This document shows, piece by piece, positions 1 to 8,164 of a DNA stretch of 52,280 bases (positions are counted from its first letter, which is position 1; each line of letters starts with the position of its first letter). The stretch lies in NCBI GenBank assembly GCA_027306595.1, contig DAHUZI010000103.1:1-52280 (forward strand). The letters are read 5' to 3'. Made by a program: the position numbers and the translations under genes. The DNA comes from Candidatus Dormiibacterota bacterium. GTDB taxonomy: Bacteria > Chloroflexota > Dormibacteria > Aeolococcales > Bog-877. A model generated the notes under the pieces. That model was not told where the DNA came from. It saw only the letters and a program-made list of their open reading frames with translations, and did no database searches.

Positions 1-1116
1 TACTAAGAAGCTAGTTGGCTACCGGACTCGTCACGGGTGGATGTAGCTGAGGTCGGGGGCTCGGAAGAACCCAAGCACGAGGTCGCGGGTCGCCTGGAGG
101 CGGGCGACCCCGGATTCGATGGCGGTCATCATCTCGTCGACGGTGCGCGCGGCGGTGCGACCGACGCGATCGTGCTTGAGGTTCTTCCACACCCACTCGT
201 CCGGGTTCAGCTCCGGCGAGTACGGCGGGAGGAAGAAGAGGCTGAGGCGGCGCTGGTGCGCCTGGACGAACGCTTTGGTCATGGCCGCGGTGTGGGCGGA
301 GTGACCATCGACGATCACAAAGATCGGCCCGCGGATGTCGTGGAGCAACTTCTTGAGGTAGGCCACGAAGCTGTCGGCGTTGGTCCGCCCGTCGATGAAG
401 GCGAAGTGGAGCTTCCCGCGGGTGGAGATCGCCGAGATCATGTTGAGCGAGCGCCGTTGCCCACTCCCCCGCACGACCGGGGTCTGCCCGACCGCGCCCC
501 AGGTGGTGCCGGCGTGGTGGTCGGTGCGGACGCCGGCCTCATCGCAGAAGAAGATGTGGGCGCCCGCCGCCTTGGCGGCGGCGCGGATGCGCGGGAACTC
601 CACCGCCTTCCACCGGCGCACGCGGTCCGGGTCCTGCTCGTAGGCGCGGATCAGGGGCCGCTGCGGGGACAATCCGAGCCGCCGCAGCAGCAGGCCAACC
701 CCCTGCCGACTCATCTCGACCCCGAAGCGGTCGGCGATCAGGGTGCGTACCAGGTCCCGGGTCCACAGCGCGAACTCGAACTGGAGCTGCCGCGGATCCT
801 TGCTGACGATGAGCCGTCGCAGCTGCGCCTGCTGCGTGGCCGTAAGTTTGGGCCGCGCTCCGGGCCCCTTGCGCACCCGCAGCGCGGCCAGGCCGCCGGC
901 CTGGTAGGCGTGCCACCATCCGAAGACGGTCGAACGCCCACACCCGAAGGCCACGGCGACATCTTCCGGATGCAGACCCCGCTCGAGCAGGCGGATCACC
1001 TGATAGCGCGTGTCCTCCAGCGTCCGACGGGCGATCCGAGTCGCGGCGGGGGGCTGCACCAACGAAGCGTACCACGGCTGCCGCCAAAAGTCCAGTACGC
1101 AACTAGCTTCTTAGTA
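1..1116 (-). mobile_element. IS630-family insertion sequence with terminal inverted repeats
   Basis: Bases 1-17 (TACTAAGAAGCTAGTTG) are the exact reverse complement of 1100-1116 (CAACTAGCTTCTTAGTA), with weaker pairing out to about 28 bp. Ends are TA, the IS630 target. Encloses one transposase ORF. Confidence 0.92.
31..1062 (-). CDS. IS630 family transposase (single-ORF, HTH + DDE)
   Basis: 343 aa; N-terminal HTH; DDE motifs FFCDEAG, VIVDGHSAH and LPPYSPELNPDEWVW. Confidence 0.95.
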   Translation of the reverse strand: MVQPPAATRIARRTLEDTRYQVIRLLERGLHPEDVAVAFGCGRSTVFGWWHAYQAGGLAALRVRKGPGARPKLTATQQAQLRRLIVSKDPRQLQFEFALWTRDLVRTLIADRFGVEMSRQGVGLLLRRLGLSPQRPLIRAYEQDPDRVRRWKAVEFPRIRAAAKAAGAHIFFCDEAGVRTDHHAGTTWGAVGQTPVVRGSGQRRSLNMISAISTRGKLHFAFIDGRTNADSFVAYLKKLLHDIRGPIFVIVDGHSAHTAAMTKAFVQAHQRRLSLFFLPPYSPELNPDEWVWKNLKHDRVGRTAARTVDEMMTAIESGVARLQATRDLVLGFFRAPDLSYIHP

Positions 1117-1170
1117 AGACCTCTGCTGCTTCAGCACCCGGTGTCGCGGGCCGTGAGAATCCTGTTCACT

Positions 1171-1202
1171 CCCGAACGCGGGTTCGTTGGTGAGATGCTA
1201 CC
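1171..1202. repeat. Copy 1 of a ~32-bp direct repeat containing CGAACGCGGGTTCG
   Basis: CCCGAACGCGGGTTCGTTGGTGAGATGCTACC, near-identical to 1445-1477. Core GAAC-N4-GTTC at 1173-1186. Confidence 0.75.
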
Positions 1203-1251
1203 ACCCGTGATGGACGGTCGGGGCCTCCCAGCCGCCGTCGAGCGCCTCCGC

Positions 1252-1437
1252 CTACGGCCTGGCCTCCACGGTGACGGTGATCCGGCCCGGACTTCCCAGC
1301 TGGGCGTGGGCCGCCTTCTGGAAGTAGAGGGTCCCGACCACCTCGCCCTCGGGGTGGGCCCCGGGCTGGCCCTCGGCATCCTCCTTGAACCGGACGGTGT
1401 TCTTCGTCTCCCGCTCGAGGGTCAGGTGGATCGGCAT
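1252..1437 (-). CDS. Small conserved-looking hypothetical protein
   Basis: 61-aa frame MPIHLTLERETKNTVRFKED...ITVTVEARP with protein-like composition. Start placed just downstream of the 1445-1477 repeat. Confidence 0.6.
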   Translation of the reverse strand: MPIHLTLERETKNTVRFKEDAEGQPGAHPEGEVVGTLYFQKAAHAQLGSPGRITVTVEARP

Positions 1438-1444
1438 GGGGCTT

Positions 1445-1477
1445 CCCGAACGGGGGTTCGTGGGCCAGAGTGCTACC
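1445..1477. promoter_or_regulatory. Copy 2 of the direct repeat; LexA/SOS-box-like palindrome CGAACGGGGGTTCG (1447-1460)
   Basis: GAAC-N4-GTTC symmetry, about 10 bp upstream of the ATG at 1437 (minus strand). TAGCAC hexamer upstream resembles a -10 element. Confidence 0.45.
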
Positions 1478-1576
1478 GGGCTGGGTAGGTTCGGGGTGGT
1501 AGTAGGCGAGTCGGAGTCCCAGGTCGCTCTGGGTCGTGGAGCCAATCGGCCGGCGAGTGGGCCTAGACTCCGACGC

Positions 1577-2230
1577 ATGGGGAACTGGCCGTGGGCCTAC
1601 GGGGCCGCAGTCACCACGGCGGCCGTGGCCCTCGGGATGCTGGTGACCGAGGACCAGCGCACCGTGGGAGTTGGCCTGCTTGTCGCTGCCATCCTCCTCG
1701 TGTTCGTCGGCACCCTGCCAGTTCGCGCGAGGCTTGCAGAGGCCAGTGGCCAGGCTCGGACGACCTGGTGGTGGTGGAACGTCCGCCGACAACACCGAGC
1801 ACTCGATCGGCGGGATGGTCCGCGGAGCCGAGGCGTGGCGATCGCATCGTCCAGTGCTGTCCCACCCCGCGGCAGCAAGGTAGCGGAGGTGGCGGTAGAG
1901 GTGCACCACATGACGACGTTGGGGCGTGGGAACCAGTGGATTCCCCTGTCGACCCAGGCGCGGGCGCTGTATTTCACACGGCCGGTGAAGCGGCGCGTAA
2001 AGGCGGGGATAAGGAATTACGAACTACTCTCGTGGCGCGGCCGTTTCACGATCGGGAAGATCATGCCGTCAGGTTTCTGGTTGGATGACCACCGCATCGT
2101 AGACGTCCGAATCGACTTCGAGGTCGAGCCAGTGCGCATCTCTCCCCGAGCAAAGCGACGAACACCGCGACGGAGTGGACTCGATCACTCCTCTCTGCCC
2201 GAGCCACACGGATCCGAGGGGGCGGGGTAG
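1577..2230 (+). CDS. Hypothetical protein with two predicted N-terminal TM segments
   Basis: 217 aa from ATG 1577; hydrophobic stretch AAVTTAAVALGMLV...GVGLLVAAILLVFVGTL, then a soluble domain. Confidence 0.55.
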   Translation: MGNWPWAYGAAVTTAAVALGMLVTEDQRTVGVGLLVAAILLVFVGTLPVRARLAEASGQARTTWWWWNVRRQHRALDRRDGPRSRGVAIASSSAVPPRGSKVAEVAVEVHHMTTLGRGNQWIPLSTQARALYFTRPVKRRVKAGIRNYELLSWRGRFTIGKIMPSGFWLDDHRIVDVRIDFEVEPVRISPRAKRRTPRRSGLDHSSLPEPHGSEGAG

Positions 2231-2463
2231 CGACCATCGCATTGGCCGAGCGCCGCGGCGTGACCCTCCTCCCGCCGGCGTCCCGGAGGTGACCGGGTCC
2301 GGGCTGGCCGGCCAAACGGTCGGGGTGGACGCCGACGGGGAGCCCGCCGTCTACCGGCACGACTGGGAGCAGTGGGCTCGGGGCGGGGAGCCGCTCGACT
2401 GAAGGGGGGCGGGTGGGGGATCCCCGTTCCCGATGCGGGCGCCGGCCCCTACGATCGGGGGCG

Positions 2464-3681
2464 ATGCCCGCCGAGCCGCCCCTCCGTCCACGGGGCCGGA
2501 AGCGCGCCAACGGGGAGGGGACGATCTCGCGGCTCCGGGAGCGTCTGCCCAACGGCAAGGAGCGGGAGCGCTGGGTGGCGCGGATCTCATGGCCGGACGG
2601 GAGGCGGGAGGTCCGCTATGGCCGAACCCACGCCGAGGCGGCCCGGAAGCTGCGTGCGGCTCTGACCGCCCAGGACTTGGGGGCTCTGGCCCCGCCACCG
2701 GCCGAGACCGTGGAAGGCCTCCTGCGGCGATGGCTCGACGGAACGCAGCGATCCATCAGGGCGTCCACCGCCGAGAAGTACGAACGAGACCTCCGTGTCC
2801 ACGTCTTCCCGCGGGTCGGCCGATTGCCGGTCGCGCGACTGACCCCGGACAGGGTCCGGCGGCTGTACGCGGAGCTGGGCGAGGGGGGGCTGTCGCCCAT
2901 GAGCATCCGGCACGTCCATGCGACCCTGCACGTCGCGCTGCGCCAATGCCTCCGGGAGGGTCGAGTGGCGCGGAACGTGGCCGACCTGGTCAGTCCGCCA
3001 CAGGCCCAGCGCCACCCGATCACGCCTCTGTCAGGGGCTCAAGTGGGGAGGCTGCTGGACCTGGCGCGGGGGGATCCCCTCGAGGCGCTGTTCGTCCTGG
3101 CGGTCACCACGGGGATGCGGCGGGGAGAGCTGCTCGGGCTCCAGTGGACCGACGTGGACCTCCCAGGGAGGGCACTCGCCGTGACGGGGTCGCTCCAGCG
3201 AGTCACCGGGCTTGGCCAGCTGCGGTCCGATCCGAAGACCGCGGCGTCACGCCGACGGGTGCCGCTGGTGCCGCGAGCAGTGGCGGCCCTGCGGCGGCAT
3301 CGGGACGCCCAAACGGCGGGACGAGAACGAGCGGGGGAGTGGTGGCAGGACCACGGCCTCGTCTTCTGCACGACGCTCGGCACGCCCCTGGAGGCGGGGA
3401 ACGTCCTGCGCCGGTCCTTCCGGCCCCTCCTGGAGCGGGCGGGCCTGCCGCCGATCCGCTTTCACGATCTCCGGCACACCGCCGCCACCCTGATGCTGAG
3501 CGAGGGCGTGCCGGTGAAGGTGGCGTCGGAGGTGCTGGGCCACAGCACGACGGCGATCACGGCGGACACCTACCAGCATGTGACCGAGGCCATGCAGCGG
3601 CAGGGGGTTCGGGCCATTGACCGGGCCATCGAGAAGGCGGCTTCACGAGACCGGTTGGTATCCCGGTTGGCATCCAGTTAG
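2464..3681 (+). CDS. Site-specific tyrosine recombinase (phage/ICE-type integrase)
   Basis: C-terminal motifs TTGMRRGELLGLQWTDVD and FHDLRHTAATLMLSEGVPVKVASEVLGHSTTAITADTYQHV (R, H-x-x-R, H and Y catalytic set). Confidence 0.95.
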   Translation: MPAEPPLRPRGRKRANGEGTISRLRERLPNGKERERWVARISWPDGRREVRYGRTHAEAARKLRAALTAQDLGALAPPPAETVEGLLRRWLDGTQRSIRASTAEKYERDLRVHVFPRVGRLPVARLTPDRVRRLYAELGEGGLSPMSIRHVHATLHVALRQCLREGRVARNVADLVSPPQAQRHPITPLSGAQVGRLLDLARGDPLEALFVLAVTTGMRRGELLGLQWTDVDLPGRALAVTGSLQRVTGLGQLRSDPKTAASRRRVPLVPRAVAALRRHRDAQTAGRERAGEWWQDHGLVFCTTLGTPLEAGNVLRRSFRPLLERAGLPPIRFHDLRHTAATLMLSEGVPVKVASEVLGHSTTAITADTYQHVTEAMQRQGVRAIDRAIEKAASRDRLVSRLASS

Positions 3682-3736
3682 GCGAGAGACAAATAACCGA
3701 TTATCGATAAGTCAATCTTTTGAGAGTGGCAAGTGG

Positions 3737-3809
3737 TGCCGAGGGCCGGGATCGAACCGGCGACACCGGGTTTTTCAGACCCGTGCTCTACCAACTGAGC
3801 TACCTCGGC
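3737..3809 (-). tRNA. tRNA-Phe (GAA)
   Basis: Minus strand folds as cloverleaf GCCGAGG-TA-GCTC-AGTTGGTA-GAGC-A-CGGGT-CTGAAAA-ACCCG-...-GCCGG-TTCGATC-CCGGC-CCTCGGC-A; anticodon GAA. Confidence 0.96.
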
Positions 3810-3872
3810 GCGACCGCGGAGTCTACCACAGGGGCGGCGCGCCATCCCGCGCGGTAGCGGCGGTGGGGCCGG

Positions 3873-4715
3873 TCAGAGCGCGGCGTGGGCGGCGCGTCGC
3901 GCCCGGGCCGGCGTGGTGTACCCAGCGGCCACCATGGCCTGCAGGACCTGCCCGCGTCGCTCGCGCGCCTCCAGCGGGTGGAGCAGTGGGTCGTACGCCG
4001 AAGGCGCCTGCGGGAGGCCGGCCAGCAGGGCGGCCTGGGCCAGGGTGATTCGGCTGAGCGGGCGATGGAAATACAGCCGGCTGGCTGCGATCGCTCCCCA
4101 GGCACCGCCGCCCAGGTACACTTCGGAGAGGTACGCGGCGAGGATCTCGGGCTTGCTCAGGTGGCTCTCGATCTTGAGTGCCAGGATCATGTCCTCCCAC
4201 CGCAGGGCGAGCGTGCCGTCCCACCCGTGCAGGTACACGTCCTCGGCCAGCTGCTGCGTGATCGTGGACCCGCCCTGGCAGGTGCAGCGGTGCACGAGGT
4301 CGAAGACGCCCGCGCGGATCAGTCCCTCGACGTTGATCCCGTGGTCGTGATAGAACTGTGCGTCCTCGACAGCAACGAGCGCGTGCGCGAGCGGCCGCGG
4401 CACCGCTCCTGGTGCGACCACGCGCCCGTGGTGGGCCCGATCGACCGCCGCGACCCGCTGGAGGATGTGGGCCGTTGACGGCGTCGCCGCCCAGGTCGCG
4501 CCGGTCGCGATCCCGGCGAGTGCAAGCCCCGAGAGGATCGCGACCGCGACCGCGCGCCTGGCTCGCCGCCCGGGCATCGCTTTGGGGGTGGTCCGAGGCG
4601 CTCCCGCGGTGCCCCCGGAGGCGACGGCGTCCGTTGGGGACGGGAGCGGCGCGGTCCCGGGGGGCAACACGGCGCCAGGGTAGCCGCCGCGACTCGCACC
4701 CACCCGCGCTTCCAT
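3873..4715 (-). CDS. Monofunctional biosynthetic peptidoglycan transglycosylase (GT51)
   Basis: N-terminal TM; GT51 motifs VEDAQFYHDHGIN, QGGSTITQQLAEDVYL, EILAAYLSEVYLGGGAWG and LLAGLPQAPSAYDP. Start uncertain. Confidence 0.88.
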   Translation of the reverse strand: MEARVGASRGGYPGAVLPPGTAPLPSPTDAVASGGTAGAPRTTPKAMPGRRARRAVAVAILSGLALAGIATGATWAATPSTAHILQRVAAVDRAHHGRVVAPGAVPRPLAHALVAVEDAQFYHDHGINVEGLIRAGVFDLVHRCTCQGGSTITQQLAEDVYLHGWDGTLALRWEDMILALKIESHLSKPEILAAYLSEVYLGGGAWGAIAASRLYFHRPLSRITLAQAALLAGLPQAPSAYDPLLHPLEARERRGQVLQAMVAAGYTTPARARRAAHAAL

Positions 4716-4739
4716 TCCGTCCCCGTATCGTGCCCGGGC

Positions 4740-4952
4740 ATGGCCCGTCCGCCGATGCCACCCCGCCGCCGCCCCCGGGCCACGCGAGGGGCGTGGTGGG
4801 CGGTCGCAGGGGGCTGCTTCCTCGCCGCGATCCTCCTGTCCTGGACGGAGGGGGCCCGCGACCTGCGCCTGGAGGGGCTGGCGATCCTGATCGCCGTCCT
4901 CGGCTGCGCCGCGCTCCTGCGCGCTGTCCGGCCCACCCGGCCCCCCGGCTGA
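4740..4952 (+). CDS. Small membrane protein
   Basis: 70 aa with two hydrophobic stretches; divergent from the GT51 gene. Confidence 0.45.
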   Translation: MARPPMPPRRRPRATRGAWWAVAGGCFLAAILLSWTEGARDLRLEGLAILIAVLGCAALLRAVRPTRPPG

Positions 4953-5005
4953 CCGTCCGGCCGCCGCGAGTTCGAATGGCCGGGCGGGGCGGGTGGCGTC
5001 GCCGC

Positions 5006-6172
5006 TCAGGCGAGCCGCTCGAGGATCATCGCCATGCCCTGGCCTCCCCCGACGCACATGGTCTCGAGCCCGATGGTCTGGTCCCGGGTGCGCAGGCCGT
5101 TGAGCAGGGTGCAGGTGATCCGGGCACCGGTCATGCCGAAGGGATGGCCGAGCGCGATCGCGCCCCCGAAGGGGTTGAGGACCTCCCCCTCGAGGGGGTC
5201 GACGCCCAGGGCCCGGGCGGAGGGGATGACCTGGGCGGCGAAGGCCTCGTTGATCTCGACGATGTCGACGTCGCGGACCGACATCCCGGCCCGGCGCAGG
5301 GCCTGGCGGCTGGCCTCGATGGGGCCCAGCCCCATGATCTCGGGCCGTAGCGCCGAGACCCCGGTGGCCACGATCCGAGCCAGGGGGGTGAGACCGAGGG
5401 CAGCGGCCCGGGTGTCGGACAGGACGATGACGGCGGCGGCGCCGTCGTTGAGCGGGCAGCTGTTGCCGGCCGTGACCCGGCCCCCCTCGCGGAAAGCGGG
5501 GGCGAGGGTGGCGAGCACCTCGAGGGTGGTGCCGGGGCGGGGCCCGTCATCGCGGTCGAGGAGACGGCCGTCGGCAAGGGGGACGGGGACGATCTCGCGG
5601 GCGAAGAAGCCGTCGGCGCGGGCGGCCACGGCGCGGGCCTGGCTGCGCACCGCGAACCGGTCCATCTCCTCCCGGGAGATCCCCTCCTGCTCGGCGACGT
5701 TCTCGGCCGTCTGGCCCATGGCGAGGTAGAGGTCGGGGAGGCCCTCCGCATTCCCCGGGAGCAGTCGGGGGTTGCGCGCATCGGGGGGGTCGGAGGTGCC
5801 CTGCGCGTAGCGGCTCACGGTCTCGACCCCGACCGAGGCGAAGACGTCGCCCTCGCCAGCGCGGATGGCGTGGGCGGCCATGCGGGTGGTCTGGAGGGAG
5901 GAGCTGCAGTAGCGGGTGATGGTGGTGCCGGGGGCGTCGAGGCGGGCGAGCAGGCTGATCGCCCGGCCCAGGTTGAACCCCGACTCGCCGCCCGGGAGCC
6001 CGCAGCCGCAGAGGACGTCTTCGACGGTGATCGGGTCCAGGGCCGGCACCTGGTCGAGGACCGCCCGGAGGACGTGGGCTCCGAGGTCGTCGGGCCGCCA
6101 GTCGACCAGGGAGCCCCTGCCCGCGCGCCCGATCGGCGAGCGGCCGCAGGCGACGATGACCGGCTCCGGCAT
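5006..6172 (-). CDS. Thiolase family protein (acetyl-CoA C-acyltransferase)
   Basis: MPEPVIVACGRSPIGRAGRGSL..., ITRYCSSSLQTTRMAAHAI (active Cys), NEAFAAQ, GGAIALGHPFGMTGAR, CVGGGQGMAMI. Confidence 0.95.
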   Translation of the reverse strand: MPEPVIVACGRSPIGRAGRGSLVDWRPDDLGAHVLRAVLDQVPALDPITVEDVLCGCGLPGGESGFNLGRAISLLARLDAPGTTITRYCSSSLQTTRMAAHAIRAGEGDVFASVGVETVSRYAQGTSDPPDARNPRLLPGNAEGLPDLYLAMGQTAENVAEQEGISREEMDRFAVRSQARAVAARADGFFAREIVPVPLADGRLLDRDDGPRPGTTLEVLATLAPAFREGGRVTAGNSCPLNDGAAAVIVLSDTRAAALGLTPLARIVATGVSALRPEIMGLGPIEASRQALRRAGMSVRDVDIVEINEAFAAQVIPSARALGVDPLEGEVLNPFGGAIALGHPFGMTGARITCTLLNGLRTRDQTIGLETMCVGGGQGMAMILERLA

Positions 6173-6427
6173 GGCACGCCTCCCCGCCACGGCCGGGACC
6201 CGTGCCGGCCACTCGGGCTCGATGGTGCCACGGTGGGGCCGGGGCCGGCACGCCGCTCACCGCATCGGTCTGGGTGAGGTGGGACGGACGGCGTTCACGC
6301 CGGCTGTGCTACTCTTGGGTCGCCCCGCTGCGGCGGGGACGTTCGCCGTAGGTGCTCCTCGCGGACCTGACGAACCACCAGAGCTTCCGCGGGGTCGGCT
6401 GCATCTAGCGGCAAACGGAGAAACGGA

Positions 6428-6625
6428 ATGGCGACCGGAACTATCAAGTCCCTCAACGAGCGCGGCTTTGGCTTTCTAGCCGCAGAGGACGGTGTCGAGT
6501 ACTTCTTTCATCGTTCGAGCGTCGAGGGAACGTCCTTCGAACAGCTGACGCGCGGACTCCAGGTGGAGTTCGAGATCGAGCCCAGCCCCAAGGGTCCACG
6601 GGCAGGGCGGGTTCGCACGATCTGA
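6428..6625 (+). CDS. Cold-shock domain protein (CspA-like)
   Basis: 65 aa; RNP1-like ERGFGFLA and RNP2-like EYFFHRSSV. Confidence 0.93.
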   Translation: MATGTIKSLNERGFGFLAAEDGVEYFFHRSSVEGTSFEQLTRGLQVEFEIEPSPKGPRAGRVRTI

Positions 6626-7050
6626 TGGTGTCGACGGCCGTCGGCAAGCCGCCGGCCCCGCGCCCATTCAGGCGACTCCACCCCGATCTGCCGCCTGCCA
6701 GGAACTCCCTGTATGACCCCTGGCAATGCGGGTTCCTGCACGATCGCCGCAAGGGAACGTGCCTGTTCGATGTCCGTGACGCCCAGCGCGCAATGCGCGC
6801 GCTGGGTTTCTCGGAGCACCTGTGGTCGGCCCTGGGGGAGGCCCGGCTCACCTTTGACGACTTCCGCACCCACGTCGACGAGGTGCACGCGGCGCTCTCC
6901 GTGCATGCCGACACCGCTGAGGCCCGGCGTCGATCGCTGGTCCCGTCGGCGGTGCGGATCGTGCAGAACTACCTCGCCTGGGCCGATCGGGTCTGCTCCC
7001 ACGGCACGGGGGTGGTGGAGACCGACGACCGCCGCCGCCCGACGCCCTGA
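6625..7050 (+). CDS. Hypothetical protein
   Basis: 141 aa; starts in a TGATG overlap with the csp stop codon; protein-like composition. Confidence 0.55.
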   Translation: MVSTAVGKPPAPRPFRRLHPDLPPARNSLYDPWQCGFLHDRRKGTCLFDVRDAQRAMRALGFSEHLWSALGEARLTFDDFRTHVDEVHAALSVHADTAEARRRSLVPSAVRIVQNYLAWADRVCSHGTGVVETDDRRRPTP

Positions 7051-7074
7051 CCCGACTGCGCGCCACAGGTCCTG

Positions 7075-7848
7075 ATGCCCAACACCCGCGCCGCCACGCC
7101 CGTCTTCGACGTCGACACCTCCGAGTTCCAGGTCCGGGTCATCGACCGCTCCCGGGCCGTGCCGGTGGTCGTCGACTTCTGGGCGACCTGGTGTGCCCCT
7201 TGCCGCACGCTCGGCCCCACGCTGGAGCGGGCCGTCCTCGCCCGCGCCGGCGCGGTGGAGCTGGCCAAGGTCGACACCGACCGCAACCCCGACCTCGCCC
7301 AGGCCTTCGGGATCCGGGGGATTCCGGCGGTGAAGGCCTTCCGCGACGGGCGGGTCGTGGCGGAGTTCGTCGGCGCCCAGCCCGCCCCGATGGTGGAGCG
7401 CTTCCTCGACCGGGTGGTCCCCTCGGAAGCGGACCGGCTCGCCGCTGGCGGATCGGAGGCCGACCTCCGGCAGGCGCTGGAGGCCGACCCCTCCCACGTC
7501 GGCGCGCGCCGCCAGCTGGCCTACCTCCTCCTGCGCGACGGCCGACCGGCGGACGCCCTCGAGGTGGCGAAGGCCGCTCCGCATGATCGCCTCTGCGACG
7601 GGTACGCGGCCTGGGCGGAGCTCGCCCAGCCCGTCGGCGACGATCCCGAGGTCGAATCGCTGATCGAGAAGCTGGCCGCGGACGACTGGGCGGAGGCGAG
7701 CGAGGGCGCCATCGCCCTGGTCCGCGCCCGTGCCGGTGCCGTACGGGATCAGGCGCGGCGGGTGGCGATCCTCTGCCTCGAACAGCTCGGTCCCGCCGAC
7801 CCGCGCACCGCGGCCGGCCGGCAGCAACTCGCCGCCGCCCTCTACTAG
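7075..7848 (+). CDS. Thioredoxin with C-terminal TPR-like region (CnoX/YbbN-like)
   Basis: VVDFWATWCAPCRTLGPTLER, GIRGIPAVKAF cis-Pro motif, then a helical TPR-like tail (LRQALEADPSHVGARRQLAYLLLRDGRPADAL). Confidence 0.9.
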   Translation: MPNTRAATPVFDVDTSEFQVRVIDRSRAVPVVVDFWATWCAPCRTLGPTLERAVLARAGAVELAKVDTDRNPDLAQAFGIRGIPAVKAFRDGRVVAEFVGAQPAPMVERFLDRVVPSEADRLAAGGSEADLRQALEADPSHVGARRQLAYLLLRDGRPADALEVAKAAPHDRLCDGYAAWAELAQPVGDDPEVESLIEKLAADDWAEASEGAIALVRARAGAVRDQARRVAILCLEQLGPADPRTAAGRQQLAAALY

Positions 7849-7954
7849 GCAGCCGCCCCCCCGCGCTGAGGGGTCGTCCGGCCGGGTGCCAGCCTAGTGC
7901 CGGCGGGCTCGCTGGCGCGAATTCTCCGTCCTGGGCGCGTCGCCCGCGCCCGGC

Positions 7955-7983
7955 TTGCGTGCCCCGAGTGCCGCTGCTATGCT
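7955..7983 (+). promoter_or_regulatory. Candidate sigma-70-type promoter for the Liv operon
   Basis: TTGCGT, 17-bp spacer, TATGCT; about 180 nt upstream of the SBP start. Confidence 0.35.
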
Positions 7984-8164
7984 GCTCCCCACTGCGGTAG
8001 GTTGGAAGCCCTATCCGTGATGCGGAGACCGGCCACAGGATGCGAGGGGCGTGCGGGCCGACGGGGCTGGATCGGGCGCGTGCTGACAGTGCGCCCCCTG
8101 GTGCTTGCGGCTGCGGACCACGGGGTGGCGTCCTGAGGGACGGCCGAGGACAAGGGGAGGCCCA

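Noticed and set aside
1137-1152. ACCCGGTGTCGC match to the tRNA-Phe sequence as a possible second att site
   Set aside because: Only 12 bp and inverted relative to the tRNA, whereas att repeats should be longer and direct.
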